This document shows positions 23,671-32,474 of a DNA stretch of 34,888 nt, in pieces; positions within the stretch are counted from its first letter, which is position 1, and every line of letters begins with the position of its first letter. The notes below the pieces were generated by a model, which did not search any database, had not been told where the DNA came from, and saw nothing but the letters and a program-made list of their open reading frames with translations. The position numbers and the translations under genes are program-made. The stretch covers positions 1 through 34,888 of the forward strand of contig JAFUEH010000019.1 of assembly GCA_017463985.1 (NCBI GenBank). The letters are read 5' to 3'. Source of the stretch: Eubacterium sp. (GTDB lineage: Bacteria; Bacillota; Clostridia; Oscillospirales; Acutalibacteraceae).

Positions 23671-25284
23671 TTAATATTTCTTTAGTTGTTCCTCATCAAA
23701 GGTCGCCAGGAATTCATCGTAGCTGCCGGTGCGGTCAACCAGTCTGCTGCCGCTGACCTCAATAATGCGGTTTGCGACGGTCTGTACAAACTGATGGTCG
23801 TGCGAGGTGAACAGTACGGTCTCCGGATACCGGATCAGGCCGTTGTTCAGCGCCGTGATGGATTCCAGATCAAGATGGTTGGTCGGTTCGTCAAATACGA
23901 GCACGTTGGCGCCGGATACCATCATTTTACACAGCATACAGCGTACGCGCTCGCCGCCGGACAGTACGTTGCAGATCTTGAGCGCCTCGTCGCCGGAGAA
24001 CAGCATTCTGCCGAGCCAGGTCCGGATGTCCGATTCGTGCTGCTGTGTGGCGTCGGTGTATTGCCGCAGCCAATCCACCAGGTTCATTGTGTTGCCGTCA
24101 AAATAAGCGCTGTTATCTGACGGGAAATAGCTCTGCGTCGTCGTAACGCCCCACTTAAAGGAGCCCTCGTCCGGCTCCAGTTCGCCCATGATAATTTTGA
24201 AAAGCGTCGTTTTTGCTACGGCGTCACTGCCGACGAACGCTACCTTCTCCCGTGGATGAATGACGAAGGAAATATCGTCCAGCACCTTGCGGTCGCCAAT
24301 GGTTTTCGTCAGATGATCGACGCGCAGCAGATCGTTGCCGCATTCCCTGTCAGGCTTGAAATCCACATACGGAAAGCGACGGGACGATACCGGCATTTCG
24401 AACATCTCCAGCGCGTCCAGCTGCTTTTTACGGCTGGTGGCCTGCTTGGATTTTGCCGCGTTTGCGGAGAAACGGTTGATAAAGTCCTGTAATTCCTTGA
24501 TCTTTTGCTCGTTCTTTTTATTTTGATCGCGCATCTGGCGCTGGCGCATCTGCGTGTACTCATACCAAAAGTCATAGTTACCGGTGTACAGTGTGATCTT
24601 GCCATAGTCCACGTCGCAGATATGGGTACAGACCTTGTTCAAAAAATGACGGTCGTGCGATACGACGATAACGGTATTCTCAAAGTCAAGCAGGAAATTT
24701 TCCAGCCAGCTGATCGCGGCGAGGTCCAGATGGTTCGTCGGCTCGTCAAGCAGCAAAATATCCGGATTACCGAAGAGCGCCTGTGCCAGTAGTACCTTTA
24801 CCTTCAGGTCAGACGGCAGCTCGGCCATCTTCATATAGTGATATTCGTCGGTCACGCCCAGCTTATTGAGCATGAATTCTGCGTCGCTTTCCGCGGTCCA
24901 ACCGTCTAGGTCGGCAAATTCCGCCTCCAGCTCGCCGGCCTTGATGCCGTCCTCCTCCGAAAAATCCGGCTTGCTGTACAGCGCGTCCTTTTCCTCCATG
25001 ATTTCAATGAGGCGCGGATTACCCATCAGTACGGTGCGCACAACCTCGTAGGCGTCGTAAGCAAAGTGGTCCTGTTTCAGCACGGAAAGTCGCTCACCGG
25101 GGGTAATGCTGATTTCGCCGCTGCTTGGCTCGAGATCGCCGGACAGCACCTTTAAGAAGGTCGATTTGCCGGCGCCGTTTGCGCCGATAATGCCGTAGCA
25201 GTTGCCGGGCGAAAATACGACGTTGACGTGGTCAAACAGCGAACGTCCGCCGAAGGATACGGCGATATTATTTGCAGCAATCAT
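23671..25284 (-). CDS. ABC-F family ATPase (YkpA/YbiT type)
   Basis: A 537-residue soluble protein with two ABC domains and no membrane segments. The ATG at 25284 has GGAGG eight bases upstream; the frame begins five codons earlier, with that site inside it. Domain 1 has GANGAGKST (34-42), LLLDEPTNHLDL and VVSHDRHFL. The linker (about 240-300) is charged and helical. Domain 2 has an unusual Walker A, GSDAVAKTT, then VLSGGERVRC, VFDEPTNHLDLES and FTSHDH. In domain 1 the signature is ELPSDLKVKVLL instead of LSGGQ. ABC-F proteins act on the ribosome; some protect it from antibiotics, but this subgroup is usually housekeeping. No resistance claim is made. Confidence 0.9.
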   Translation of the reverse strand: MIAANNIAVSFGGRSLFDHVNVVFSPGNCYGIIGANGAGKSTFLKVLSGDLEPSSGEISITPGERLSVLKQDHFAYDAYEVVRTVLMGNPRLIEIMEEKDALYSKPDFSEEDGIKAGELEAEFADLDGWTAESDAEFMLNKLGVTDEYHYMKMAELPSDLKVKVLLAQALFGNPDILLLDEPTNHLDLAAISWLENFLLDFENTVIVVSHDRHFLNKVCTHICDVDYGKITLYTGNYDFWYEYTQMRQRQMRDQNKKNEQKIKELQDFINRFSANAAKSKQATSRKKQLDALEMFEMPVSSRRFPYVDFKPDRECGNDLLRVDHLTKTIGDRKVLDDISFVIHPREKVAFVGSDAVAKTTLFKIIMGELEPDEGSFKWGVTTTQSYFPSDNSAYFDGNTMNLVDWLRQYTDATQQHESDIRTWLGRMLFSGDEALKICNVLSGGERVRCMLCKMMVSGANVLVFDEPTNHLDLESITALNNGLIRYPETVLFTSHDHQFVQTVANRIIEVSGSRLVDRTGSYDEFLATFDEEQLKKY

Positions 25285-25317
25285 AGTTTTTGCCTCCATA
25301 ACTTATTATGCGCGAAG

Positions 25318-25346
25318 ATTATAACATAATGAAACGGGAAATACAA
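25318..25346 (-). promoter_or_regulatory. Promoter of the ABC-F ATPase gene
   Basis: On the minus strand, TTGTAT (25346-25341), a 17-base spacer and TATAAT (25323-25318), about 30 bases before the start codon. Confidence 0.7.
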
Positions 25347-25390
25347 CAAGAAAATGCCGAATTGTTGCAGCGCAGCAATCCGGACTTTTT

Positions 25391-25684
25391 TCAGTCGATC
25401 AGGTAGTCGATCGCGACGGAGGACGCTGCAACCGAATGCATATACTTTTTGACCACGCTGCAGTGGTATGCGTCCTGCTGGTAGGCTTCCAGTGCGGCTT
25501 CGTCCTCCAGCGTTACCTGTAATATGACGTCGTAAGAACGGGGCGAATGCAGGAAGTCTACGCCGACCTCCAGCCCTTTCAGCAGCGGTACATTGCCCTC
25601 CATGGAGCGTAAAACGGCGGCTGCCTTTTCGCATTCTTCCTTTGTGTTATCATTTAGTTTGAAACAAACAATATGCTTAATCAC
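25391..25684 (-). CDS. Dabb-domain (stress-responsive alpha/beta-barrel) protein
   Basis: A 97-residue protein matching the Dabb family over its whole length: MIKHIVCFKLND at the start, a central GLEVGVDFLHSPRSYDVIL and a C-terminal HSVAASSVAIDYL. Family members are small dimeric ferredoxin-like proteins of mostly unknown function; some are enzymes. The start is GTG at 25684 with AGGAGG eight bases upstream. That ribosome site directly follows the T-run of the RNase Y terminator, and I see no separate promoter, so expression may rely on read-through. Confidence 0.88.
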   Translation of the reverse strand: MIKHIVCFKLNDNTKEECEKAAAVLRSMEGNVPLLKGLEVGVDFLHSPRSYDVILQVTLEDEAALEAYQQDAYHCSVVKKYMHSVAASSVAIDYLID

Positions 25685-25703
25685 GGTATTTTCCTCCTAA
25701 AAA

Positions 25704-25728
25704 ATCGGGAGAGCGCCGCTCTCCCGAT
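25704..25728 (-). terminator. Terminator of the RNase Y gene
   Basis: A 10-bp perfect stem ATCGGGAGAG/CTCTCCCGAT (25704-25713 with 25719-25728), five-base loop. On the minus strand it is followed by TTTTTT and then immediately by the AGGAGG site of the Dabb gene. Confidence 0.88.
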
Positions 25729-25739
25729 GTCTGAAATCC

Positions 25740-27299
25740 TTATTTTGCCATATCAAAGGCTCTGCTTTCGCGGATGATATTGACCTTAATCTGTCCGGGA
25801 TATTCCATTTCCTCTTCGATTTTACGGGCAATTTCTCTGGCGATCAGCGGCATTTTCTGGTCGTTGATGATCTCAGGCTTTACCATAACCCTGATCTCTC
25901 TGCCTGCCTGAATGGCATAAGCCTTTTCTACGCCGTGGAAGCTGGTAGAAATCTCCTCCAGCTGCTGCAGACGCTTGATATAATTTTCAACGTTTTCACG
26001 TCTTGCGCCGGGTCTTGCAGCCGACACGGCGTCAGCCGCCTGCACCAGTGCGGCCACAACGGTTTTACATTCAATATCACCGTGGTGGGCCTGAATGGCA
26101 TGAATAACAGCTTCGTTTTCTTTGTACTTTCTGGCGTATTCTACACCAAGGGCTACGTGGCTGCCCTCCATCTCATGGTCAAGGGCCTTACCGATGTCAT
26201 GCAGCAGACCTGCACGGCGCGCCAGCTTTTCGTCTGCGCCAAGCTCTGCCGCCATCAGACCGGCGATATAAGAGACCTCTAAGGAGTGCTTCAATACGCT
26301 TTGGCCGTAAGAGGTACGGTACTTTAACTTACCCAGCAGCTTCACCAGCTCAGGATGGATAGAGCCGCAGTTGGCGCTGATAACCGCCTTTTCGCCCTCG
26401 GCCTTGATGGTATGCTCTACCTCGCGCTTTGCCTTGGCGTACATCTCTTCGATCCTGGTCGGGTGAATTCTGCCGTCCTGAATCAGCTTTTCCAGCGTCA
26501 GACGGGCGATTTCACGGCGCACCGGATCAAAGGAGCTGACGGTAATCGCCTCCGGCGTGTCGTCAATGATTAACTCTACGCCGGTGATCTGCTCGATCGA
26601 GCGGATGTTACGACCCTCGCGGCCGATGATCCTGCCCTTGAGCTCGTCGTTAGGAAGCGCTACAACAGAAACGGTCGTCTCTGCGGTATGGTCAGCGGCG
26701 CAGCGCTGAATAGCGGTGCCGATGATCTCTCTTGCGAGCACGTCGCTCTGATCTCTGATCATCTGCTCATACTCTAAGATGCGTTTGCTCTTTTCAACGT
26801 CCAGCTCTGATTCGAGCGATTGCATAAGCTGCTTTTTTGCTTCTTCCTGAGAGAGTCCGCTGATTCTCTCCAGCATATCAAACTGACTTTTCTTGATGCC
26901 ATCGATTTCCAGTAATTTTTCGTCTGCCTCTTTCACCTTGCGGCTAAGGGTTTCGTTCTTAGCCTCAATGGAATCGGCTCTTTTGTCGAGGTATTCCTCG
27001 CGCTGATTCAGTCGCTTCTCCTGCCGCTGAATTTCGTTCCTTCTTTCACGAATATCGCGGTCGGCGTCTGAACGGAGCTTGTGTATTTCGTCCTTCGCTT
27101 CCATCAGCTGAGCCTTCTTTGAAGCCTCTGCCTCCGCTAAAGCGTCGTTAATAATTTTTGTTGCCTCCTGCGTTGCGGAATTCTTGTCTGCCAGCGCCTT
27201 TCTTTCCTTGACGATTTCTCCGAATACGAAGCCTAAACCGCCAAAGATCAGGGCACAAGCCACCGCAATGATAATGGCAACGCCGATAGTTACAGTCAT
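25740..27299 (-). CDS. rny: Ribonuclease Y
   Basis: A 519-residue protein from the ATG at 27299, which has AAGGAGGTG just upstream; the frame extends 11 codons but across that site. The order is an N-terminal membrane helix (about 3-25), a long charged coiled coil (about 30-190), a KH domain ([14 protein letters not shown]) and an HD domain with the metal motif [10 protein letters not shown] and [12 protein letters not shown]. RNase Y is the membrane-bound endonuclease that starts mRNA decay in most Bacillota. Length and architecture are standard. It has a good promoter (27469-27497), a leader of about 160 bases and its own terminator. Confidence 0.97.
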   Translation of the reverse strand: MTVTIGVAIIIAVACALIFGGLGFVFGEIVKERKALADKNSATQEATKIINDALAEAEASKKAQLMEAKDEIHKLRSDADRDIRERRNEIQRQEKRLNQREEYLDKRADSIEAKNETLSRKVKEADEKLLEIDGIKKSQFDMLERISGLSQEEAKKQLMQSLESELDVEKSKRILEYEQMIRDQSDVLAREIIGTAIQRCAADHTAETTVSVVALPNDELKGRIIGREGRNIRSIEQITGVELIIDDTPEAITVSSFDPVRREIARLTLEKLIQDGRIHPTRIEEMYAKAKREVEHTIKAEGEKAVISANCGSIHPELVKLLGKLKYRTSYGQSVLKHSLEVSYIAGLMAAELGADEKLARRAGLLHDIGKALDHEMEGSHVALGVEYARKYKENEAVIHAIQAHHGDIECKTVVAALVQAADAVSAARPGARRENVENYIKRLQQLEEISTSFHGVEKAYAIQAGREIRVMVKPEIINDQKMPLIAREIARKIEEEMEYPGQIKVNIIRESRAFDMAK

Positions 27300-27468
27300 C
27301 AATAGCACCTCCTTCTGTCTAGATTTTTTCATCGAGGAGCGTAAGACGTCGCCCCAAGTTAAAGCTCATCAGAAAAGGTACAGTTTACTTTACACTATAT
27401 AAGCAAAATGTTAGCTAATTTCAAATGAAAATTCCTTCACTATAAACATAATGTAGAAATTCTATATT

Positions 27469-27497
27469 ATATTACACCGATATCTTGTATTTGTCAA
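27469..27497 (-). promoter_or_regulatory. Promoter of rny
   Basis: On the minus strand, a perfect TTGACA (27497-27492), a 17-base spacer and TAATAT (27474-27469). The predicted start near 27462 leaves a leader of about 160 bases before the start codon, in which I see no further gene. Confidence 0.75.
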
Positions 27498-27527
27498 GAA
27501 AACAAATTTTAAACAGCTGTAAAAAAG

Positions 27528-27558
27528 AGAAATCCCCGCCTTGAAGTCAGAGATTTCT
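27528..27558 (-). terminator. Second hairpin downstream of ilvC, likely terminator
   Basis: AGAAATC (27528-27534) pairs with GATTTCT (27552-27558), and the stem can be extended by G-T and A-T pairs. On the minus strand it ends CTTTTTT. It lies just upstream of the rny promoter and would insulate it from ilvC transcription. Confidence 0.6.
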
Positions 27559-27610
27559 TTTTCATTAAGCTATTGGCGCTGTTGGTATTCGTCGTAGCTA
27601 ACAAAGGTGA

Positions 27611-27645
27611 GCAGCGTGCCGAAAAATCAATTTTCGACACGCTGC
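27611..27645 (-). terminator. Long hairpin directly after ilvC
   Basis: GCAGCGTG (27611-27618) pairs with CACGCTGC (27638-27645), and inner bases CGAAAA/TTTTCG extend the stem past one mismatch. It starts 18 bases past the ilvC stop. The T-run after it is poor (TCACCTTTG), so it may stabilise the 3' end while the hairpin at 27528-27558 terminates. Confidence 0.55.
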
Positions 27646-27662
27646 GCGAATGTCCTTAAAGT

Positions 27663-28733
<1,071 letters not shown>

Positions 28734-28735
28734 CT

Positions 28736-28764
28736 ATTATAGAGCGCGCGGCGAGTGATTGCAA
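28736..28764 (-). promoter_or_regulatory. Promoter of ilvC
   Basis: On the minus strand, TTGCAA (28764-28759), a 17-base GC-rich spacer and TATAAT (28741-28736). Confidence 0.75.
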
Positions 28765-28848
28765 GTCTAAAATGGCACAAAAAATGAAGTTTTGCCTTTT
28801 AATTTTCATTTAATCTTGCGGATTATGATAAAAAATACAGGCAGGAAC

Positions 28849-28877
28849 TTGTAAATTGTGAACAAATCGGTTAAAAT
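28849..28877 (+). promoter_or_regulatory. Promoter of the DUF815 ATPase gene, with a palindrome over its start region
   Basis: TTGTAA (28849-28854), a 17-base spacer and TAAAAT (28872-28877). A near-perfect inverted repeat AAAATTACC-TTGA-GGTAATTTT (28873-28894) begins in the -10 element and ends two bases before the ATG. It covers the GAGGT ribosome site and could be an operator or an RNA hairpin hiding the site. Confidence 0.6.
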
Positions 28878-28895
28878 TACCTTGAGGTAATTTTT

Positions 28896-30128
28896 ATGAA
28901 TAAAATAGAAACGCTGAAATACAGTGCCGACGCCTTGTGCCTGTACGGCGCGCCGGCGGACGGCGACACGCTGCTCAGCAGTCTTTTGCGGCTGCTGCAC
29001 AGTCTGGACAGTGAAGCTGTTTTTCGTTGTTATGCCGACTTCTTTCGCAAGGTAGCGGCAAGCGGCTCGCTCAAGCAAGGGCTGTCGGAAAGCATCTTGA
29101 CTGCCGACAATGCCTTTACCCGTGCGGCTGCAGCCGGTACAGAAGCGCAGCTGCCGCCGTCGATTCATGCAGCCGTTCGCAGCGATCTGGACAAGCTGGA
29201 GGCGCTTTCTGCGCTGACAGCGGAGGACGTTCTTGCTGCCGCGCCGGATGCCTACCGCGCGACGCTGGCTACGCTGCCGCACTGGGAGCTCGGCAAGGCC
29301 GTACCGCCGCTGACAGACGGCTGGGCGGCACAGACTGCACAGCTGGCCGCCTTTCACCGTCAAAACGGCTACGGACAGTTTGTCAGGAACGCCGCCTTCT
29401 GCTGGCAGGGGAATACGCTGACGCCGATGACGGCGCTTGATCCCATCAGGCTGACGGAACTCAAAAATTATGAGCGCCAGCGGCAGCAGGTGCTGGAGAA
29501 TACGGAGGCCTTTCTGAACGGCCTGCCGGCCAATAACGTGCTGCTGTACGGCGACAGAGGCACCGGTAAAAGCTCAACGGTGCACGCCCTGCTCAACGAA
29601 TACCGTGACAGGGGGCTGCGCATGATCGAGATCTCTAAGGGCACGATCGGCAAGCTGTCGCAGATCCGAGAGGCAGTTGCCGACTGTCCGATGCGATTTA
29701 TTGTATTTATTGACGATTTAAGCTTTGAATCGCATGACGACGCGTTCGGTGAGCTGAAGGCGGCGCTGGAGGGCTCGCTGGCCGGACGGCAGGGCAATAT
29801 GCTCATTTATGCAACGTCTAACCGACGGCATCTGATCAAAGAGAATTTTGCAGACCGTGAAAACGACGTTCACCGCAGCGATACCCTGCAGGAGGAGCTG
29901 TCGCTGTCTGACCGCTTTGGGCTGTCGGTATATTTTGAAAATCCCGATAAAGCCGAATACTTGGATATTATGCTGAAGATTGCGGACGACAGAGGGTTAC
30001 GCACCGACCGTGAGCAGCTATGTGTTGACGCGGAGCTGTGGGCACGCCGCCGCGGCGGCAGGTCGCCGCGCTGCGCCAGACAGTTTGTGGACGCCGTCGA
30101 GGCTAAGGAAAAACGCTCCATAAGTTAA
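28896..30128 (+). CDS. AAA+ ATPase of the DUF815 family
   Basis: A 410-residue protein. The N-terminal half (1-180) is helical without a known motif. The AAA+ module starts about residue 190: Walker A GDRGTGKSS (219-227), Walker B FIVFIDDLSFE (268-278), sensor-1 region YATSNRRHLIKE (305-316) and an arginine-rich block LSLSDRFGLSV. This is the DUF815 family of predicted ATPases, common as single genes in Clostridia, with no established function that I know of. The gene is more GC-rich than its neighbours. The ATG has GAGGT upstream inside a hairpin. It lies about 100 bases before a response-regulator gene on the same strand, without a clear terminator between. Confidence 0.87.
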   Translation: MNKIETLKYSADALCLYGAPADGDTLLSSLLRLLHSLDSEAVFRCYADFFRKVAASGSLKQGLSESILTADNAFTRAAAAGTEAQLPPSIHAAVRSDLDKLEALSALTAEDVLAAAPDAYRATLATLPHWELGKAVPPLTDGWAAQTAQLAAFHRQNGYGQFVRNAAFCWQGNTLTPMTALDPIRLTELKNYERQRQQVLENTEAFLNGLPANNVLLYGDRGTGKSSTVHALLNEYRDRGLRMIEISKGTIGKLSQIREAVADCPMRFIVFIDDLSFESHDDAFGELKAALEGSLAGRQGNMLIYATSNRRHLIKENFADRENDVHRSDTLQEELSLSDRFGLSVYFENPDKAEYLDIMLKIADDRGLRTDREQLCVDAELWARRRGGRSPRCARQFVDAVEAKEKRSIS

Positions 30129-30228
30129 TAATTTTTTAATGAAATTTTCATTATATACTGACATAAGCGTGCTATGCTTTGTCAAAGCGAGGGAAAACAT
30201 ATTCTTGTAAGGATAAGGAGAAAAAACA

Positions 30229-30921
30229 ATGGCTAAAATTTTGGTAGTTGACGATGATTTAAATATCTGTGAGCTGTTAAAGCTTTACCTTGAAAACGAC
30301 GGTTACACGGTGTTCACCGCTAATGACGGTGAAGCGGCCGTGGAGCAGTTCCAGAACAAAACGCCCGACCTTGTGCTGCTGGACATTATGCTGCCGAAAA
30401 TGGACGGCTGGCAGGTCTGCCGCGAAATTAGGAAAACCTCCTCTGTGCCGATCATCATGCTGACCGCAAAGGGCGAAACCTTTGACAAGGTGCTTGGCTT
30501 GGAGCTTGGCGCGGACGATTATGTGGTGAAGCCGTTTGACGCAAAAGAGGTGATGGCGCGCGTGAAGGCGGTGCTGCGCCGCACAAAGGGCGAGAGCGAG
30601 CCGAGCGAAAATGAAAAGAAGGTAGTCGTATATGACAACCTTGAGATCAATATCACCAATTATGAAATGAAGGTCAAGGGTGTGCCGGTGGATACGCCGC
30701 CTAAGGAGCTGGAGCTGATTTATCACTTTGCTTCCAATCCGAACAGGGTCTACACGCGTGACCAGCTGCTGGATGAAGTGTGGGGCTTTGAATATTACGG
30801 CGATTCCCGTACGGTGGATGTACACGTTAAGCGCCTGCGCGAAAAGCTGGAGGGCGTTTCTGACAAATGGACGCTCAAAACGGTCTGGGGCGTAGGCTAT
30901 AAATTTGAAACAAAGGAATAA
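30229..30921 (+). CDS. OmpR/PhoB family response regulator
   Basis: A 230-residue regulator. The receiver domain (1-120) has the acidic pocket VVDDD (D9, D10), phospho-acceptor D52 in LVLLDIMLP, the Thr in IIMLTAKG and Lys in YVVKPFD. The winged-helix DNA-binding domain (about 130-230) ends RTVDVHVKRLREKLE and TVWGVGYKFE, typical of OmpR/PhoB members. An AAGGAG site precedes the ATG by eight bases. The cognate kinase starts three bases after the stop. An 8-bp palindrome TAATGAAA-T-TTTCATTA (30137-30153) lies upstream and could be a regulator site. Confidence 0.95.
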   Translation: MAKILVVDDDLNICELLKLYLENDGYTVFTANDGEAAVEQFQNKTPDLVLLDIMLPKMDGWQVCREIRKTSSVPIIMLTAKGETFDKVLGLELGADDYVVKPFDAKEVMARVKAVLRRTKGESEPSENEKKVVVYDNLEINITNYEMKVKGVPVDTPPKELELIYHFASNPNRVYTRDQLLDEVWGFEYYGDSRTVDVHVKRLREKLEGVSDKWTLKTVWGVGYKFETKE

Positions 30922-30924
30922 CCG

Positions 30925-32442
30925 ATGAAGCTGCCGAAAATTCTCCGTTCTACCCAGCGTTCCAAAATATTTAAACGGTATTATATCGTTTTTGCCGTTA
31001 TCTTTATGGTGACGTTTGCGGCACTGGCCACCTCACTGCTGGTGCTGGTGAATTCCTACGAGATCAACGACAAGACGGAGCTGCTGAAGGAAAACACCCA
31101 GTCCATTGCCGAAACGGTGGCGAGCAATCTTTACATCTATGATATGAACGCCAAGTATTCTGCTGAAAAGGTGCTGCTTTGCGACCAGCTGTCAGTGGTT
31201 TCCGCCTGCATCGATTCGGATGTATTCGTGTGTGACGTTGAGGGCAATATTATCATGTGTAAGGAGCGCAGCGCACAGCTCTCCTCCTATTACGCGGCCT
31301 CGATGGTGTGCGAGGATCACAGCTCGTTTAAGATAGACGACGCACTGATCCAAAGCGTGTACGAAAATGGCATGGCTGTCACGAAGGCGGACGTTAACGG
31401 CGTCAGCTGCTATGTCGTAGGTACGGCGGTGATCGCACCGGATTATTCCTACTTTTCCGAAGGGGCCAATGTGCCGATCGGTTCGGTATTCGCTGTGGTA
31501 GAGGAGGGCACGACGCAGCTCGTCCTGAACGTCGTCAAAACCTTTGCGGTGATCGCACTGATCTGTCTTTCTGTCGGCTTTATGCTGATTTGGCTGACAA
31601 CGCGCAAGATGGTGACGCCGCTCCAGCAGATGAGCGCAGCAGCCAAACGCTTTGCCGTCGGTGATTTCTCTTACCGTGTCAAGGTAGAAAGCGATGACGA
31701 GCTGGCTGACCTGGGCAATGCCTTTAACGATATGGCGGAGGCGCTGGACAAGCTGGAAAGCTCGCGCCGTTCCTTCGTAGCGAATGTGTCGCACGAGCTG
31801 AAAACGCCGATGACCTCGATCGCCGGCTTTATCGACGGCATTTTGGACGGTACGATCCCACGTACAAAACAGGATTATTATCTGAAAATTGTCAGCGATG
31901 AGGTCAGGCGTCTGTCGCGGCTGGTGGTCGCGATGCTCAATATGAGCAAAATGGAGTCGGGCGATTTTGAAATGAAGCCGCGTGATTACAGCTTGACGGA
32001 TCAAATCATTCATATTCTGCTGACCTTTGAACAGAAGATTGACGCAAAGCATATCGAGATCCGTGGGTTGGAAACGCTTGGCCAGTACCGTGTTCATGCC
32101 GATACGGATATGATCTATCAGGTGATCTACAACCTGTGCGACAATGCCGTTAAGTTTACGAACGACGGCGGCTATATTGCCATTTCCGTGCGCGATCAGG
32201 GCGAAATGCTGGAGGTCACGGTGAAGAACAGCGGCGAGGGGATCAAATCTGACGAGCTGTCAAAGATTTTTGAACGGTTCTATAAAGTGGATAAGTCCAG
32301 AAGCCTGGACGCCAAGGGCGCAGGGCTCGGATTATATATTGTAAAAATCATGGTGGAGATGCACGGAGGCAAAATATTTGCCCGCTCCGACAGCGTCAGC
32401 GAGGCGGAATTTGTTTTCACGCTCCCCAAAGCAAAATCATAA
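30925..32442 (+). CDS. Sensor histidine kinase with HAMP domain
   Basis: A 505-residue membrane kinase. Helix 1 is about 20-43, an extracellular sensing domain spans 46-203, helix 2 is about 206-226, and HAMP (TTRKMVTPL...) spans about 226-280. The HisKA domain has the phospho-acceptor His in FVANVSHELKTPMTSI (H290). The ATPase domain has YNLCDNAVKFTNDGG, KSDELSKIFERFYKVDKS and GAGLGLYIVK. With the adjacent regulator and the HtrA-type protease it resembles envelope-stress pairs such as CssRS, or a WalK-like kinase; which one is not decidable from sequence alone. Confidence 0.94.
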   Translation: MKLPKILRSTQRSKIFKRYYIVFAVIFMVTFAALATSLLVLVNSYEINDKTELLKENTQSIAETVASNLYIYDMNAKYSAEKVLLCDQLSVVSACIDSDVFVCDVEGNIIMCKERSAQLSSYYAASMVCEDHSSFKIDDALIQSVYENGMAVTKADVNGVSCYVVGTAVIAPDYSYFSEGANVPIGSVFAVVEEGTTQLVLNVVKTFAVIALICLSVGFMLIWLTTRKMVTPLQQMSAAAKRFAVGDFSYRVKVESDDELADLGNAFNDMAEALDKLESSRRSFVANVSHELKTPMTSIAGFIDGILDGTIPRTKQDYYLKIVSDEVRRLSRLVVAMLNMSKMESGDFEMKPRDYSLTDQIIHILLTFEQKIDAKHIEIRGLETLGQYRVHADTDMIYQVIYNLCDNAVKFTNDGGYIAISVRDQGEMLEVTVKNSGEGIKSDELSKIFERFYKVDKSRSLDAKGAGLGLYIVKIMVEMHGGKIFARSDSVSEAEFVFTLPKAKS

Positions 32443-32474
32443 ATGAGCGAAAGCCCTAAAGGAGATTATAAATT

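Noticed and set aside
23671-25284. An antibiotic-resistance ABC-F gene
   Set aside because: Sequence features match the housekeeping YkpA/YbiT-like group; nothing specific to a resistance subgroup is visible.
28806-29363. A 185-codon minus-strand frame over the start of the DUF815 gene
   Set aside because: It runs through the DUF815 promoter and coding region and has no motif; the plus-strand gene has Walker motifs and a promoter.
31192-32097. A 301-codon open frame on the minus strand inside the sensor kinase gene
   Set aside because: It lies antisense to a gene with a full set of kinase motifs, its protein has no recognisable motif, and it has a His/Arg/Gln-rich composition typical of a shadow frame.
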